64,000 nucleotides of DNA. Source: Pseudomonas sp. GM48 (GTDB taxonomy: Bacteria; Pseudomonadota; Gammaproteobacteria; Pseudomonadales; Pseudomonadaceae). Positions 14,480 through 23,231 of the stretch are shown piece by piece. Made by a program: the position numbers and the translations under genes. The notes under the pieces were generated by a model, which was not told the DNA's origin, searched no databases, and worked only from the letters and a program-made list of their open reading frames with translations. Every line of letters starts with the position of its first letter. The stretch's first letter is position 1. Where the stretch lies: assembly GCF_000282335.1 (NCBI RefSeq), contig NZ_AKJM01000112.1, positions 1 through 64,000 of the forward strand. The letters run 5' to 3'.

Positions 14480-16707
14480 CGCTTGAACAGCTCCTTGAGC
14501 GCGTCTTTCAGTTTCGGGTTGACCTTGTCGCCCCATTTCTCGTCGATTTTTTCGCTGATCCTGTCGCCAGCCAACTTGGTCGCGACCTGGCTCATGCGTT
14601 CGTTATCCACGCGGCAAGCCTTGGCGCCCAGCTCCAGCGGGCCACGGCAACGCAGCGGCCACTCGATGCCGATAAACTTGTCACCCACCTGGCATGCCGG
14701 GTCCGGCATGGCGCTGGTATCGCCTTCGACGATGATGCCGACGCGGTAGTCCATGCCCAGCACTCGCAGGTCGATGTCGCCGTCACCGTTGACGGTCATG
14801 CCCGGGATGCGCACTTTCAGGTCCGGGTTGCTGGCCACGCCGTTGCGCAATGTCAGGTTGCCCTTGAGTTCCTGAAACGGTGTGTCTTTGCCCCGGGGTT
14901 CGCCGCTGAGGGTTTTGCGGTTGAGTGTGGCGATGCCTTTGCACAGCTGTTGTTCAAGGTTGGCATTGAGCAACACGCCATTGTTGATGACGAAACTGGC
15001 ATTGCCATTGAGGGTTTCGATCAACGCTTTCTGGCTGTTGCCGTTGCCGGTCAGGCTGCTGTTGAGCGTGACCAGGCCTTTGACCGGCGGATTCTTGCCC
15101 TGGCTTTCGAGGATTTTTTCCACCGGCACACGGGTGATCTTCGTCTGCAGGTTCAGCGCCGGCACTGGCTGGCGCACATCGAGCGTGCCGGTGGTTTCGA
15201 AGTTGCCCTCGTACAGCTCGCCGCGCAGGTTGGCCAGCGTCAGCAGGCCGCCCTGACCGGTAGCCTTGAGCGCAGCGTTATGGATCGGCAGTTTTTGCAG
15301 GGTCAACTGGCCGAAGGTCAGGTCGGCGTCCACATCGAGCTTGCTCAAGCGTTCCACTGGCAACAGGCGCTCGTTGCTCCACGCGTCCTTGGTCGGTGCT
15401 GGTGGCAACGGCGAGTTGCCGGCGCCGACCATGGCATCGGCTTCGGTGCTGGCGACTTCGGCCTGACGCACTTGCGTCGCGCTATTGGCCTCGGCGGACT
15501 TCGGCGGCAGGTAACGGTCGACGTTGAAGGTGTCGGCCTTGAGCACTGCGCGTAGCGATTGCCTGGCGAAGTCTTCGACGGCAATGCGCCCGCTGAAGGT
15601 GCTGTCGTCGACTTTCAGGTTGATGTTGTCGAGCGCCAGGCTGGTCGGTGTCGCTGCCAATCGGCTGACCAGCTCGACTTTACTCAGGCTGCCTTCGGCC
15701 ATGGCCGGGAGCTTCTGGCCAATGCTTTCGACGAATTTCGGCAGGTCGAACTGGGCAATCGAGATGCCGCCGCTGACTTGTGGGGTCTTGTCGAGGTCGT
15801 TGACCTTCAGTTCTCCCAGCGCCCGCAGTTGGTTGGCGGAAATTTTGATACCGGTCCACTCGGCGACATTGGCGGCCTTGTCCAGCACCAGTTGGCCCTG
15901 GGCGGAGAAGGTCATGGTCTTGCCTTGCAATGGGTCGCCGGTCACCTCACCTGAAAATCTCATGTCTTCGAACTGATAGCGCTGCAGTGCACGTGCGATG
16001 CGCAGCTCACCATTGAGCTCGGTGCGCACTCGCAATGCGGGCTGGTTGGCTGACAGGAAAGCCGTGAGCTTGAGCGGGATGTTGACGGAGTCGTGAACCG
16101 CACCGGTGCTCAACTGAATACTCTCGGCGCTGAAACTCTTGCCGGTTTGTTCGTCGCTGTATTCGACCCGTGCGTTGTTCACGGTCAGGCTGTCGATATC
16201 CAGGCGGATCGGCTGCGGCGGTTTTTCCGCCGCGACGCTGGCTGCGGGTGCAGGTTCAGCCGCAGCGGGCGGAGTGCTGGTCGCGCCGGAGTTGGCCGGT
16301 GCCGGCAGCTTGCCGACGTCTTCCCAATTGCCGTGGCCGTCCTTGTCGCGGTTCAGGCGCAGGTTCAGGCCTTCGACGCGCACGTCGCTCATCTGCACTT
16401 CACGGCGCAGCAGCGGTATTACGCGCACCGACAGGCCGAGCATCTGCAAGTCGGCAAACGGTTCAGTCGGTTTGATCAGGGTCGCCACACTGGCGTCGTG
16501 CAGCTCCAGGCCCAGCCACGGGAACAGGCTCCAGCCGATATCGCCATTGAGCGTCAGCTCGATGTGGGCCTTGTCGCGGGCAATCTGGCGAATCTCGTCT
16601 TTGTAGTCGTTGGGATCGAAGAGGTGGGTCAGGGCAAAGCCCAGCGCCACAATGATCAGCAACAGCCCGAGAAGTACCAGACCCAGGATTTTGCCGAACG
16701 CTTTCAT
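14476..16707 (-). CDS. AsmA family protein
   Basis: This 743-aa protein has one N-terminal membrane anchor (GKILGLVLLGLLLIIVALGF, residues about 4-23) and a long periplasmic part. It has the AsmA N-terminal domain (DPNDYKDEIRQIARDKAHIELTL) and a C-terminal AsmA_2-type repeat-rich region. Such proteins bridge the inner and outer membranes and are implicated in lipid transport and outer-membrane homeostasis. A low-complexity Ala/Pro linker lies near residues 175-200. An AAGGA site precedes ATG 16707. It is the first gene of an apparent AsmA-mutY-yggX operon. Confidence 0.9.
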   Translation of the reverse strand: MKAFGKILGLVLLGLLLIIVALGFALTHLFDPNDYKDEIRQIARDKAHIELTLNGDIGWSLFPWLGLELHDASVATLIKPTEPFADLQMLGLSVRVIPLLRREVQMSDVRVEGLNLRLNRDKDGHGNWEDVGKLPAPANSGATSTPPAAAEPAPAASVAAEKPPQPIRLDIDSLTVNNARVEYSDEQTGKSFSAESIQLSTGAVHDSVNIPLKLTAFLSANQPALRVRTELNGELRIARALQRYQFEDMRFSGEVTGDPLQGKTMTFSAQGQLVLDKAANVAEWTGIKISANQLRALGELKVNDLDKTPQVSGGISIAQFDLPKFVESIGQKLPAMAEGSLSKVELVSRLAATPTSLALDNINLKVDDSTFSGRIAVEDFARQSLRAVLKADTFNVDRYLPPKSAEANSATQVRQAEVASTEADAMVGAGNSPLPPAPTKDAWSNERLLPVERLSKLDVDADLTFGQLTLQKLPIHNAALKATGQGGLLTLANLRGELYEGNFETTGTLDVRQPVPALNLQTKITRVPVEKILESQGKNPPVKGLVTLNSSLTGNGNSQKALIETLNGNASFVINNGVLLNANLEQQLCKGIATLNRKTLSGEPRGKDTPFQELKGNLTLRNGVASNPDLKVRIPGMTVNGDGDIDLRVLGMDYRVGIIVEGDTSAMPDPACQVGDKFIGIEWPLRCRGPLELGAKACRVDNERMSQVATKLAGDRISEKIDEKWGDKVNPKLKDALKELFKR

Positions 16708-16785
16708 GGGCGAGTCCTTGTAATTAATCGAATTCAAAATTTAGCCGAGGAGTATAGCGCTCCGGAACGGACGACCGGTCAGCGA

Positions 16786-17190
16786 TCATGCCGGCAGTAC
16801 ATCCAGCGGCAGTTTCAGCTTGGCAGCCAGTGCCTGAGCCTCCAGATGCCCGGCAGGCGCGAGCAGGCGCAGGGTCATGCCCGATTGCGCGGCCATTTTT
16901 TGGGCTTCGGCAACCAGTCGCTCGGCGACACCACGGCGACGGGTAATTTTTCGCACACAAATTAGTGACAAGTGCCAGGCGTCTTGGTGCCGTTGCAAGC
17001 GGGCGGCGCCCAGCAGGCGATCATTGAAGCGTCCGGCGATCAGTGTGCCGTCGCGCAAACAGTCTTCGATCAACTGCGTGGCCCCGGAAAAAGGGGCGAA
17101 CAGCCAGTCCGGGGCATCGCAGTAGATCTTCTGCAGATCCTGCCGATCCTGGGAAGTGGCTTGGTTCAGCGGCTCGACAATGATCGGCAT
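16786..17190 (-). CDS. PanZ-like GNAT acetyltransferase-fold protein
   Basis: This 134-aa protein has a GNAT core with the acetyl-CoA loop at ICVRKITRRRGVAERLV (residues about 77-93). Size and the N-terminal DLQKIYCDAPDWLF resemble the acetyl-CoA sensor PanZ/PanM, which controls maturation and activity of aspartate decarboxylase PanD in pantothenate synthesis. An AGGAATCACC site precedes the ATG. No panD is in the window, so the assignment rests on family resemblance. Confidence 0.7.
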   Translation of the reverse strand: MPIIVEPLNQATSQDRQDLQKIYCDAPDWLFAPFSGATQLIEDCLRDGTLIAGRFNDRLLGAARLQRHQDAWHLSLICVRKITRRRGVAERLVAEAQKMAAQSGMTLRLLAPAGHLEAQALAAKLKLPLDVLPA

Positions 17191-17421
17191 GGTGATTCCT
17201 GTGAGGTCATGAAGTGATAGAGATCAGATGACGTACAAAAGGTGATGTCAGTTTGGTTTTCCTGTCACTTGCAGATGGTAACCTTTGCCCGTTCGTCCGT
17301 CCTTCTGCGACCTGTTGTCGCACAACTGGGTGCTCCACCAAAAAAACGGTCATGTCTGCGTGCATAAAGGCCGGGAGTGAACTGTGGCTGGCGAACCATA
17401 CTGATAATTGGGGGATACACA

Positions 17422-19086
17422 ATGACCACGAGCATCACGGCGGACGGCTTCGGCGCCGACCAGCCTGCGTTCCTGTCCAAGGAGCGGATCATCGCCAAGC
17501 CTGGTTTCAACCGTTGGCTGGTGCCACCGGCCGCGTTGGCCATCCACTTGTGCATTGGCATGGCCTACGGCTTTTCGGTGTTCTGGCTGCCGCTGTCCAA
17601 GGCGCTGGGCATCACGGCTCCAGTGGCCTGCGCGCCAGACATGAGTTTTATCACACAAGTCTTTTCGTCCCAGTGTGACTGGCCGATCTCGATGCTCGGC
17701 TGGATCTACACCCTGTTCTTCATCTTCCTGGGTTGCTCGGCCGCCATCTGGGGTGGCTGGCTGGAGCATGCCGGACCGCGCAAGGCTGGCGTAGTGTCGG
17801 CATTGTGCTGGTGCGGCGGTCTGCTGATTTCGGCGCTGGGGGTGTATACCCACCAGATCTGGCTGATGTGGATCGGCTCCGGGGTCATCGGCGGTATCGG
17901 CCTGGGACTGGGCTATATCTCGCCGGTGTCGACCCTGATCAAGTGGTTCCCGGACAAGCGCGGCATGGCCACCGGCATGGCGATCATGGGCTTCGGCGGT
18001 GGCGCAATGGTCGGCGCTCCGCTGGCGGCGGCGCTGATGGGACATTTTGCCTCGCCAACCAGCGTCGGTGTCTGGCAGAGCTTTCTGGTTATGGCCGCGA
18101 TCTACTTCGTGTTCATGATCGGTGGCGCGTTGTCCTATCGTGTTCCGCCAACCGGCTGGAAACCGGAAGGCTGGACGGCACCGGCGAAAAAAACCTCGAA
18201 CGCGATGATCACCCATCGTCATGTTCACGTGAATGTGGCCTGGAAAACGCCGCAGTTCCGTCTGGTGTGGCTGGTGCTGTGCCTGAACGTATCGGCCGGT
18301 ATCGGCATCCTCGGCATGGCGTCACCGCTGTTGCAGGAAGTGTTCGCTGGCAAGTTGCTGGGCAATGACCTGGCGTTCGGCCAACTCGACGCTTCGCAAC
18401 TGGCTTCGATTGCCGCCATCGCTGCCGGCTTCACCGGTTTGCTCAGTCTGTTCAACATCGGTGGCCGATTCTTCTGGGCTTCGTTCTCGGATTATCTGGG
18501 CCGTAAAAACACCTATTTCGTGTTCTTCGCCCTTGGTTTTGCGCTGTACGGACTCATTCCAAACCTCGGTCACCTGGGCAGTGTCGCGCTGTTCGTGGCG
18601 GCGTTCTGCGTCATCCTGTCGATGTACGGCGGTGGTTTCGCGACGGTCCCGGCGTATCTGGCGGACCTGTTCGGTACGCAAATGGTCGGTGCGATTCACG
18701 GTCGTCTGCTGACGGCGTGGGCTGCCGCCGGTGTGCTCGGTCCGGTGCTGGTGAACTACCTGCGTGAGTATCAGTTGAGCATCGGTGTCGAGCGTGCGGC
18801 GGCTTACGACATCACCCTGTACATCCTCGCCGGCCTGCTGGTACTGGGTTTCCTGTGCAACCTGCTGGTGCGTCCGGTGGCGGACAAATACTTCATGACC
18901 GACGCCGAACTGGCCGCCGAACAGGCGCTGGGCCATGACAAAGGTGCTGACAGCAGCACCGTGCTGGAGTGGAAAGCCGCGCCGGGCAGCAAGCCGCTGG
19001 CGATTGCCGCTTGGCTGGTGGTGGGCATTCCGCTGGCGTGGGGTGTGTGGGTGACCCTGCAGAAGACTGCGGTACTGTTCCACTAA
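17422..19086 (+). CDS. OFA-family major facilitator transporter
   Basis: This 554-aa protein has about 12 membrane segments and the MFS loop GMATGMAIMGFGGGAMVG. The long first periplasmic loop (CAPDMSFITQVFSSQCD) is typical of the large oxalate/formate antiporter (OFA) branch. A conserved FNIGGRFFWASFSDYLGRKNT loop lies in the second half. The substrate is probably a small carboxylate but cannot be read from sequence. A GGGGGA site precedes ATG 17422. It stands alone and is followed by a REP pair. Confidence 0.85.
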   Translation: MTTSITADGFGADQPAFLSKERIIAKPGFNRWLVPPAALAIHLCIGMAYGFSVFWLPLSKALGITAPVACAPDMSFITQVFSSQCDWPISMLGWIYTLFFIFLGCSAAIWGGWLEHAGPRKAGVVSALCWCGGLLISALGVYTHQIWLMWIGSGVIGGIGLGLGYISPVSTLIKWFPDKRGMATGMAIMGFGGGAMVGAPLAAALMGHFASPTSVGVWQSFLVMAAIYFVFMIGGALSYRVPPTGWKPEGWTAPAKKTSNAMITHRHVHVNVAWKTPQFRLVWLVLCLNVSAGIGILGMASPLLQEVFAGKLLGNDLAFGQLDASQLASIAAIAAGFTGLLSLFNIGGRFFWASFSDYLGRKNTYFVFFALGFALYGLIPNLGHLGSVALFVAAFCVILSMYGGGFATVPAYLADLFGTQMVGAIHGRLLTAWAAAGVLGPVLVNYLREYQLSIGVERAAAYDITLYILAGLLVLGFLCNLLVRPVADKYFMTDAELAAEQALGHDKGADSSTVLEWKAAPGSKPLAIAAWLVVGIPLAWGVWVTLQKTAVLFH

Positions 19087-19096
19087 CGCAGGTCCC

Positions 19097-19186
19097 TGTG
19101 GGAGCGGGCTTGCTCGCGAAGAGGGAGTATCAGTCGACACAAGTGTGGGCTGACCCACCGCTTTCGCGAGCAAGCCCGCTCCCACA
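19097..19186. repeat. REP pair (BIME)
   Basis: Two inverted REP arms of the GGGAGCGGGCTTGCTCGCG type flank a short spacer. The element sits between the OFA transporter and hisB. Confidence 0.9.
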
Positions 19187-19275
19187 TTTGTTCTGTGTGA
19201 CCTCAAATAGCTTGTACTGACATGTACACCCTCGGCTGTGCTTGATTCACTCCGTCAGGGATATCACCTCCCGTG

Positions 19276-19304
19276 TTTCTGTTTGGCGCCCGCAAGCCTA
19301 TAAT
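19276..19304 (+). promoter_or_regulatory. Candidate hisB promoter
   Basis: TATAAT at 19299-19304 is preceded by TTTCTG at 19276-19281 with 17-base spacing, 39 bases before the hisB start. The -35 is weak. Confidence 0.5.
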
Positions 19305-19342
19305 GGCTGCCTTTTTCGCCCAATGATTTTGCGGAGCTGGTG

Positions 19343-19936
19343 ATGGCCGAACGTAAGGCGTCTGTCGAGCGCGACACTCTGGAAACCCAGATCAAAGCCT
19401 CGATCAACCTCGATGGCACCGGAAAGGCCCGATTCGATATCGGTGTACCTTTTCTTGAGCACATGCTGGACCAGATCGCCCGTCACGGGCTGATCGACCT
19501 GGATATTGTCAGCAAGGGCGACCTGCATATCGATGACCACCACACCGTGGAAGACGTCGGTATCACCCTCGGCCAGGCCTTCACCAAAGCCATCGGCGAC
19601 AAGAAAGGCATCCGTCGCTACGGTCATGCCTACGTGCCGCTCGATGAAGCGCTGTCGCGCGTGGTGATCGATTTCTCCGGCCGTCCCGGCCTGCAGATGC
19701 ATGTTCCGTACACCCGTGCCACCGTCGGCGGCTTCGACGTTGACCTGTTCCAGGAATTCTTCCAGGGCTTCGTCAACCACGCCAACGTCACCTTGCACAT
19801 CGACAATCTGCGTGGGCACAACACCCACCACCAGATCGAAACCGTGTTCAAGGCTTTCGGCCGCGCCCTGCGCATGGCCGTCGAGCTCGATGACCGCATG
19901 GCCGGGCAAATGCCTTCGACCAAGGGCGTCCTGTAA
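19343..19936 (+). CDS. hisB: Imidazoleglycerol-phosphate dehydratase HisB
   Basis: This 197-aa enzyme performs the sixth step of histidine synthesis. The metal-binding histidine motifs are clear: FLEHMLDQIARHG (about 34-46), DDHHTVED (about 64-71) and NTHHQIE near 165. It is the single-function form, without a phosphatase domain. I placed the start at ATG 19343 to match the usual N-terminus MAERKASVERDT; a GTG directly before would add one residue. The stop overlaps the hisH start by one base. Confidence 0.97.
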   Translation: MAERKASVERDTLETQIKASINLDGTGKARFDIGVPFLEHMLDQIARHGLIDLDIVSKGDLHIDDHHTVEDVGITLGQAFTKAIGDKKGIRRYGHAYVPLDEALSRVVIDFSGRPGLQMHVPYTRATVGGFDVDLFQEFFQGFVNHANVTLHIDNLRGHNTHHQIETVFKAFGRALRMAVELDDRMAGQMPSTKGVL

Positions 19937-20574
19937 TGCAGACAGTCGCGGTTATCGATTACGGCATGGGCAACCTGCACTCGGTGGCCAAGGCCCTCGA
20001 GCACGTGGGTGCCGGCAAGGTGCTGATCACCAGCGATGCCAACGTGATTCGCGAAGCCGACCGGGTGGTTTTCCCCGGCGTCGGCGCCATTCGCGATTGC
20101 ATGGCGGAGATCCGTCGCCTCGGTTTCGATTCGCTGGTGCGTGAAGTCAGCCAGGACCGTCCATTCCTCGGCATCTGTGTCGGCATGCAAGCCTTGCTCG
20201 ACACCAGCGAAGAGAACGACGGCGTCGACTGCATCGGTCTGTTCCCGGGCCAGGTGAAGTTCTTCGGCAAGGATCTGGTCGAGGACGGTGAACACCTGAA
20301 AGTGCCGCACATGGGCTGGAACGAAGTGAAGCAGAAGGTGAGTCACCCGCTGTGGCACGACATTCCAGACCTGGCGCGGTTTTACTTCGTGCACAGCTAC
20401 TACATCGCTGCCGCCAACGCGCGTCAGGTCGTGGGTGGCGGTCACTACGGTGTCGATTTCGCCGCGGCGCTGGCCGAAGGCTCGCGTTTCGCCGTGCAGT
20501 TCCACCCGGAGAAAAGCCATACCCATGGCCTGCAGTTGCTGCAGAACTTCGCTGCGTGGGACGGTCGCTGGTAA
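19936..20574 (+). CDS. hisH: Imidazole glycerol phosphate synthase glutaminase subunit HisH
   Basis: This 212-aa class I glutamine amidotransferase has nucleophile Cys81 (FLGICVGMQAL) and the partner His190 and Glu192 (FHPEKSH). It passes ammonia to HisF, encoded about 1 kb downstream. Its start overlaps hisB and its stop abuts the DUF2164 gene. Confidence 0.97.
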   Translation: MQTVAVIDYGMGNLHSVAKALEHVGAGKVLITSDANVIREADRVVFPGVGAIRDCMAEIRRLGFDSLVREVSQDRPFLGICVGMQALLDTSEENDGVDCIGLFPGQVKFFGKDLVEDGEHLKVPHMGWNEVKQKVSHPLWHDIPDLARFYFVHSYYIAAANARQVVGGGHYGVDFAAALAEGSRFAVQFHPEKSHTHGLQLLQNFAAWDGRW

Positions 20575-20832
20575 ATGGCCGTCAAGAAGAAGCCGCCGAT
20601 TCTGACCCTCACTCCCGAGCAGGAGAGTGAGGCCAATCGCAAGATCAAGCGTTTCATGGAAGACCGCTTCGAACTCGACCTCGGCTCGTTCGAGGCGGCG
20701 GAGATTCTTGAGCTGTTTACCCGTGAAATTGCTCCGCACTATTACAACAGGGCGATATTCGATGTGCAGGCGCACCTCAAAGAGAGGTTCGAAAGCATCG
20801 AAAGCGACCTGTGGGCGCTCGAGAAAAACTGA
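20575..20832 (+). CDS. DUF2164 domain protein
   Basis: This 85-aa protein follows the hisH stop codon with no gap. The ending HYYNRAIFDVQAHLKERFESIESDLWALE is the DUF2164 signature. Function is unknown. It is embedded in the his operon between hisH and hisA in this and, as I recall, other pseudomonads, so it is certainly co-transcribed with histidine genes. Confidence 0.9.
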   Translation: MAVKKKPPILTLTPEQESEANRKIKRFMEDRFELDLGSFEAAEILELFTREIAPHYYNRAIFDVQAHLKERFESIESDLWALEKN

Positions 20833-20874
20833 TTTCCGAGCCAAGCTGAACATTCAATTCTGAAGGTTTGCCAG

Positions 20875-21612
20875 ATGCTGATTATTCCCGCTATCGATCT
20901 TAAAGACGGTGCCTGTGTTCGTCTGCGCCAGGGCCGCATGGAAGATTCCACGGTGTTCTCCGATGATCCGGTGAGCATGGCTGCCAAGTGGGTGGAGGGC
21001 GGTTGCCGCCGTCTGCATCTGGTCGACCTGAACGGCGCATTCGAAGGCCAGCCGGTCAACGGCGAAGTGGTCACCGCCATCGCCAAACGCTACCCGAACC
21101 TGCCGATCCAGATCGGCGGCGGTATCCGCTCTCTGGAAACCATCGAGCACTACGTGAAAGCGGGCGTGAGCTACGTGATCATCGGCACCAAGGCTGTGAA
21201 AGATCCGGCCTTCGTTGCCGAAGCCTGCCGTGCGTTTCCAGGCAAGGTGATCGTCGGCCTGGACGCCAAGGACGGTTTCGTTGCCACCGACGGCTGGGCT
21301 GAAATCAGCACCATCCAGGTGATCGACCTGGCGAAGCAGTTCGAAGCCGACGGCGTCTCCGCCATCGTTTACACCGACATCGCCAAAGACGGCATGATGC
21401 AGGGCTGCAACGTTCCGTTCACCGCGGCGCTGGCTGCTGCAACGAAGATCCCGGTGATCGCTTCCGGCGGCATCCACAACCTGGGCGACATCAAGACCCT
21501 GCTCGACGCCAAGGCGCCGGGCATCATCGGCGCCATTACCGGGCGTGCGATTTACGAAGGCACCCTCGATGTCGCCGAAGCGCAAGCTTTCTGCGATTCG
21601 TACAAAGGCTGA
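20875..21612 (+). CDS. hisA: Phosphoribosylformimino-5-aminoimidazole carboxamide ribotide isomerase HisA
   Basis: This 245-aa (beta-alpha)8 barrel has the general acid/base Asp8 (IIPAIDLKDG) and a second catalytic Asp near 130 (FVATDGW). The phosphate loops are IGGGIRS and ASGGIHN. It catalyses the isomerisation that feeds HisF-HisH. The short gap after DUF2164 and 10 bases before hisF indicate one operon. Confidence 0.97.
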   Translation: MLIIPAIDLKDGACVRLRQGRMEDSTVFSDDPVSMAAKWVEGGCRRLHLVDLNGAFEGQPVNGEVVTAIAKRYPNLPIQIGGGIRSLETIEHYVKAGVSYVIIGTKAVKDPAFVAEACRAFPGKVIVGLDAKDGFVATDGWAEISTIQVIDLAKQFEADGVSAIVYTDIAKDGMMQGCNVPFTAALAAATKIPVIASGGIHNLGDIKTLLDAKAPGIIGAITGRAIYEGTLDVAEAQAFCDSYKG

Positions 21613-21622
21613 GGAAACGACC

Positions 21623-22393
21623 ATGGCCCTGGCCAAACGCATCATCCCTTGCCTGGACGTGGACAACGGCCGGGTGGTCAAGGGTGTGAAATTCGAAAAC
21701 ATCCGCGACGCCGGCGACCCGGTGGAAATCGCCCGTCGTTATGACGAGCAAGGCGCCGACGAGATTACCTTTCTCGACATCACTGCCAGCGTCGACGGCC
21801 GCGACACCACGCTGCACACCGTCGAGCGCATGGCCAGCCAGGTATTCATCCCGCTGACCGTGGGCGGTGGCGTGCGTACCGTGCAGGACATCCGCAACCT
21901 GCTCAATGCCGGTGCGGACAAGGTGTCGATCAACACTGCCGCGGTGTTCAACCCGGAATTCGTCGGCGAAGCCGCGCAGCATTTCGGTTCGCAATGCATC
22001 GTGGTTGCCATCGACGCGAAGAAGGTATCCGGTCCGGGCGAAACCCCGCGTTGGGAGATCTTCACCCACGGCGGACGCAAGCCGACCGGCCTCGATGCGG
22101 TCGAGTGGGCAAAGAAAATGGAAGGCCTGGGCGCCGGTGAGATCCTGCTGACCAGCATGGACCAGGACGGCATGAAAAACGGTTTCGACCTGGGCGTTAC
22201 CCGAGCGATCAGTGATGCGCTGGGCATTCCAGTGATTGCCTCTGGCGGCGTTGGCAACCTGCAGCACCTGGCTGACGGCATTATCGAAGGCCACGCCAGC
22301 GCTGTACTGGCGGCGAGTATTTTCCACTTCGGCGAATACACGGTGCAGGAAGCCAAGGCTTACATGGCCCATCGCGGAATTGTGATGCGCTAA
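21623..22393 (+). CDS. hisF: Imidazole glycerol phosphate synthase cyclase subunit HisF
   Basis: This 256-aa barrel starts MALAKRIIPCLDVDNGRVVKG with catalytic Asp12, a second Asp near 131 (VVAIDAKK) and phosphate loops VGGGVR and ASGGVGN. It uses HisH-derived ammonia to form imidazole glycerol phosphate. A GAGGAAACG site precedes the ATG. Confidence 0.97.
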   Translation: MALAKRIIPCLDVDNGRVVKGVKFENIRDAGDPVEIARRYDEQGADEITFLDITASVDGRDTTLHTVERMASQVFIPLTVGGGVRTVQDIRNLLNAGADKVSINTAAVFNPEFVGEAAQHFGSQCIVVAIDAKKVSGPGETPRWEIFTHGGRKPTGLDAVEWAKKMEGLGAGEILLTSMDQDGMKNGFDLGVTRAISDALGIPVIASGGVGNLQHLADGIIEGHASAVLAASIFHFGEYTVQEAKAYMAHRGIVMR

Positions 22394-22422
22394 ACGCCAA
22401 AAACGATACAGGCCAGTGGACA

Positions 22423-22459
22423 CCATGGCGGGCCCAAGGCACTCTTGGGTACGCCATGG
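22423..22459 (+). terminator. Strong hairpin after hisF
   Basis: CCATGGCG (22423-22430) pairs perfectly with CGCCATGG (22452-22459), and inside it CCCAAG pairs with CTTGGG. There is no U-tract. It lies 30 bases after hisF and ends 17 bases before the next gene, so it may protect the his mRNA end or regulate the next gene. Confidence 0.6.
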
Positions 22460-22475
22460 ATTTCGGTAGCCAGAC

Positions 22476-23231
22476 ATGCTCAGACGCTTTCTTCTCGTCC
22501 TTGCCAGCGCTTCTCTGTTGTTGATCAACGGAGCACACGCTAAAGACAGCCCCGATACAGACCTGGTGTTGCTGACGGAAAACTTCCCGCCGTACAACAT
22601 GGCGAAGAACGGCAAGAACTTCGCTCAGGACGAGAACATCAATGGCATTGCCACCGATATCGTCCGCGAGATGTTCAAGCGCGCCGACATTACCTACAGC
22701 CTGACGCTGCGTTTCCCTTGGGAGCGAATCTACAAACTCACCCTGGAAAAGCCCGGTTACGGCGTATTCGTCATGGCGCGGCTGCCGGACCGCGAGAAGC
22801 TATTCAAATGGGTCGGCCCAATTGGCCCGGACGACTGGATCATGCTGGCCAAGGCGGACAGCAAGATCACCCTCGAAACTTTGAATGACGCGCGCAAATA
22901 CAAGATCGGCGCATACAAGGGCGACGCGATTGCCGAGACGCTGGCCAAGCAGGGGCTCAACCCGATCGTTGTACTGCGCGATCAGGACAACGCGAAAAAA
23001 CTGGTCAACGGTCAGATCGACCTGTGGGCCACCGGTGACCCGGCCGGGCGCTATCTGGCTCGCCAGGAAGGAGTCAACGGGTTGAAAACCGTACTGCGCT
23101 TCAACAGTGCCGAGTTGTACCTGGCGTTGAATAAAGATGTGCCGGATGAGGTCGTGGCCAAGCTGCAAGCGGCACTGGATCAGATGCGCAAGGAAGGCGT
23201 GGTGGATGAGATTATGGGACGGTATCTGTAA
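22476..23231 (+). CDS. Periplasmic solute-binding protein (amino-acid ABC type, family 3)
   Basis: This 251-aa protein has a signal peptide (MLRRFLLVLASASLLLINGAHA) and the SBP_bac_3 fold: LTENFPPYNM, then GIATDIVREMFKRADITY. No ABC permease or ATPase gene is adjacent, so it may be an orphan binding protein or a sensor partner. Its 3' end overlaps the convergent protease gene by 20 bases. Confidence 0.85.
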   Translation: MLRRFLLVLASASLLLINGAHAKDSPDTDLVLLTENFPPYNMAKNGKNFAQDENINGIATDIVREMFKRADITYSLTLRFPWERIYKLTLEKPGYGVFVMARLPDREKLFKWVGPIGPDDWIMLAKADSKITLETLNDARKYKIGAYKGDAIAETLAKQGLNPIVVLRDQDNAKKLVNGQIDLWATGDPAGRYLARQEGVNGLKTVLRFNSAELYLALNKDVPDEVVAKLQAALDQMRKEGVVDEIMGRYL

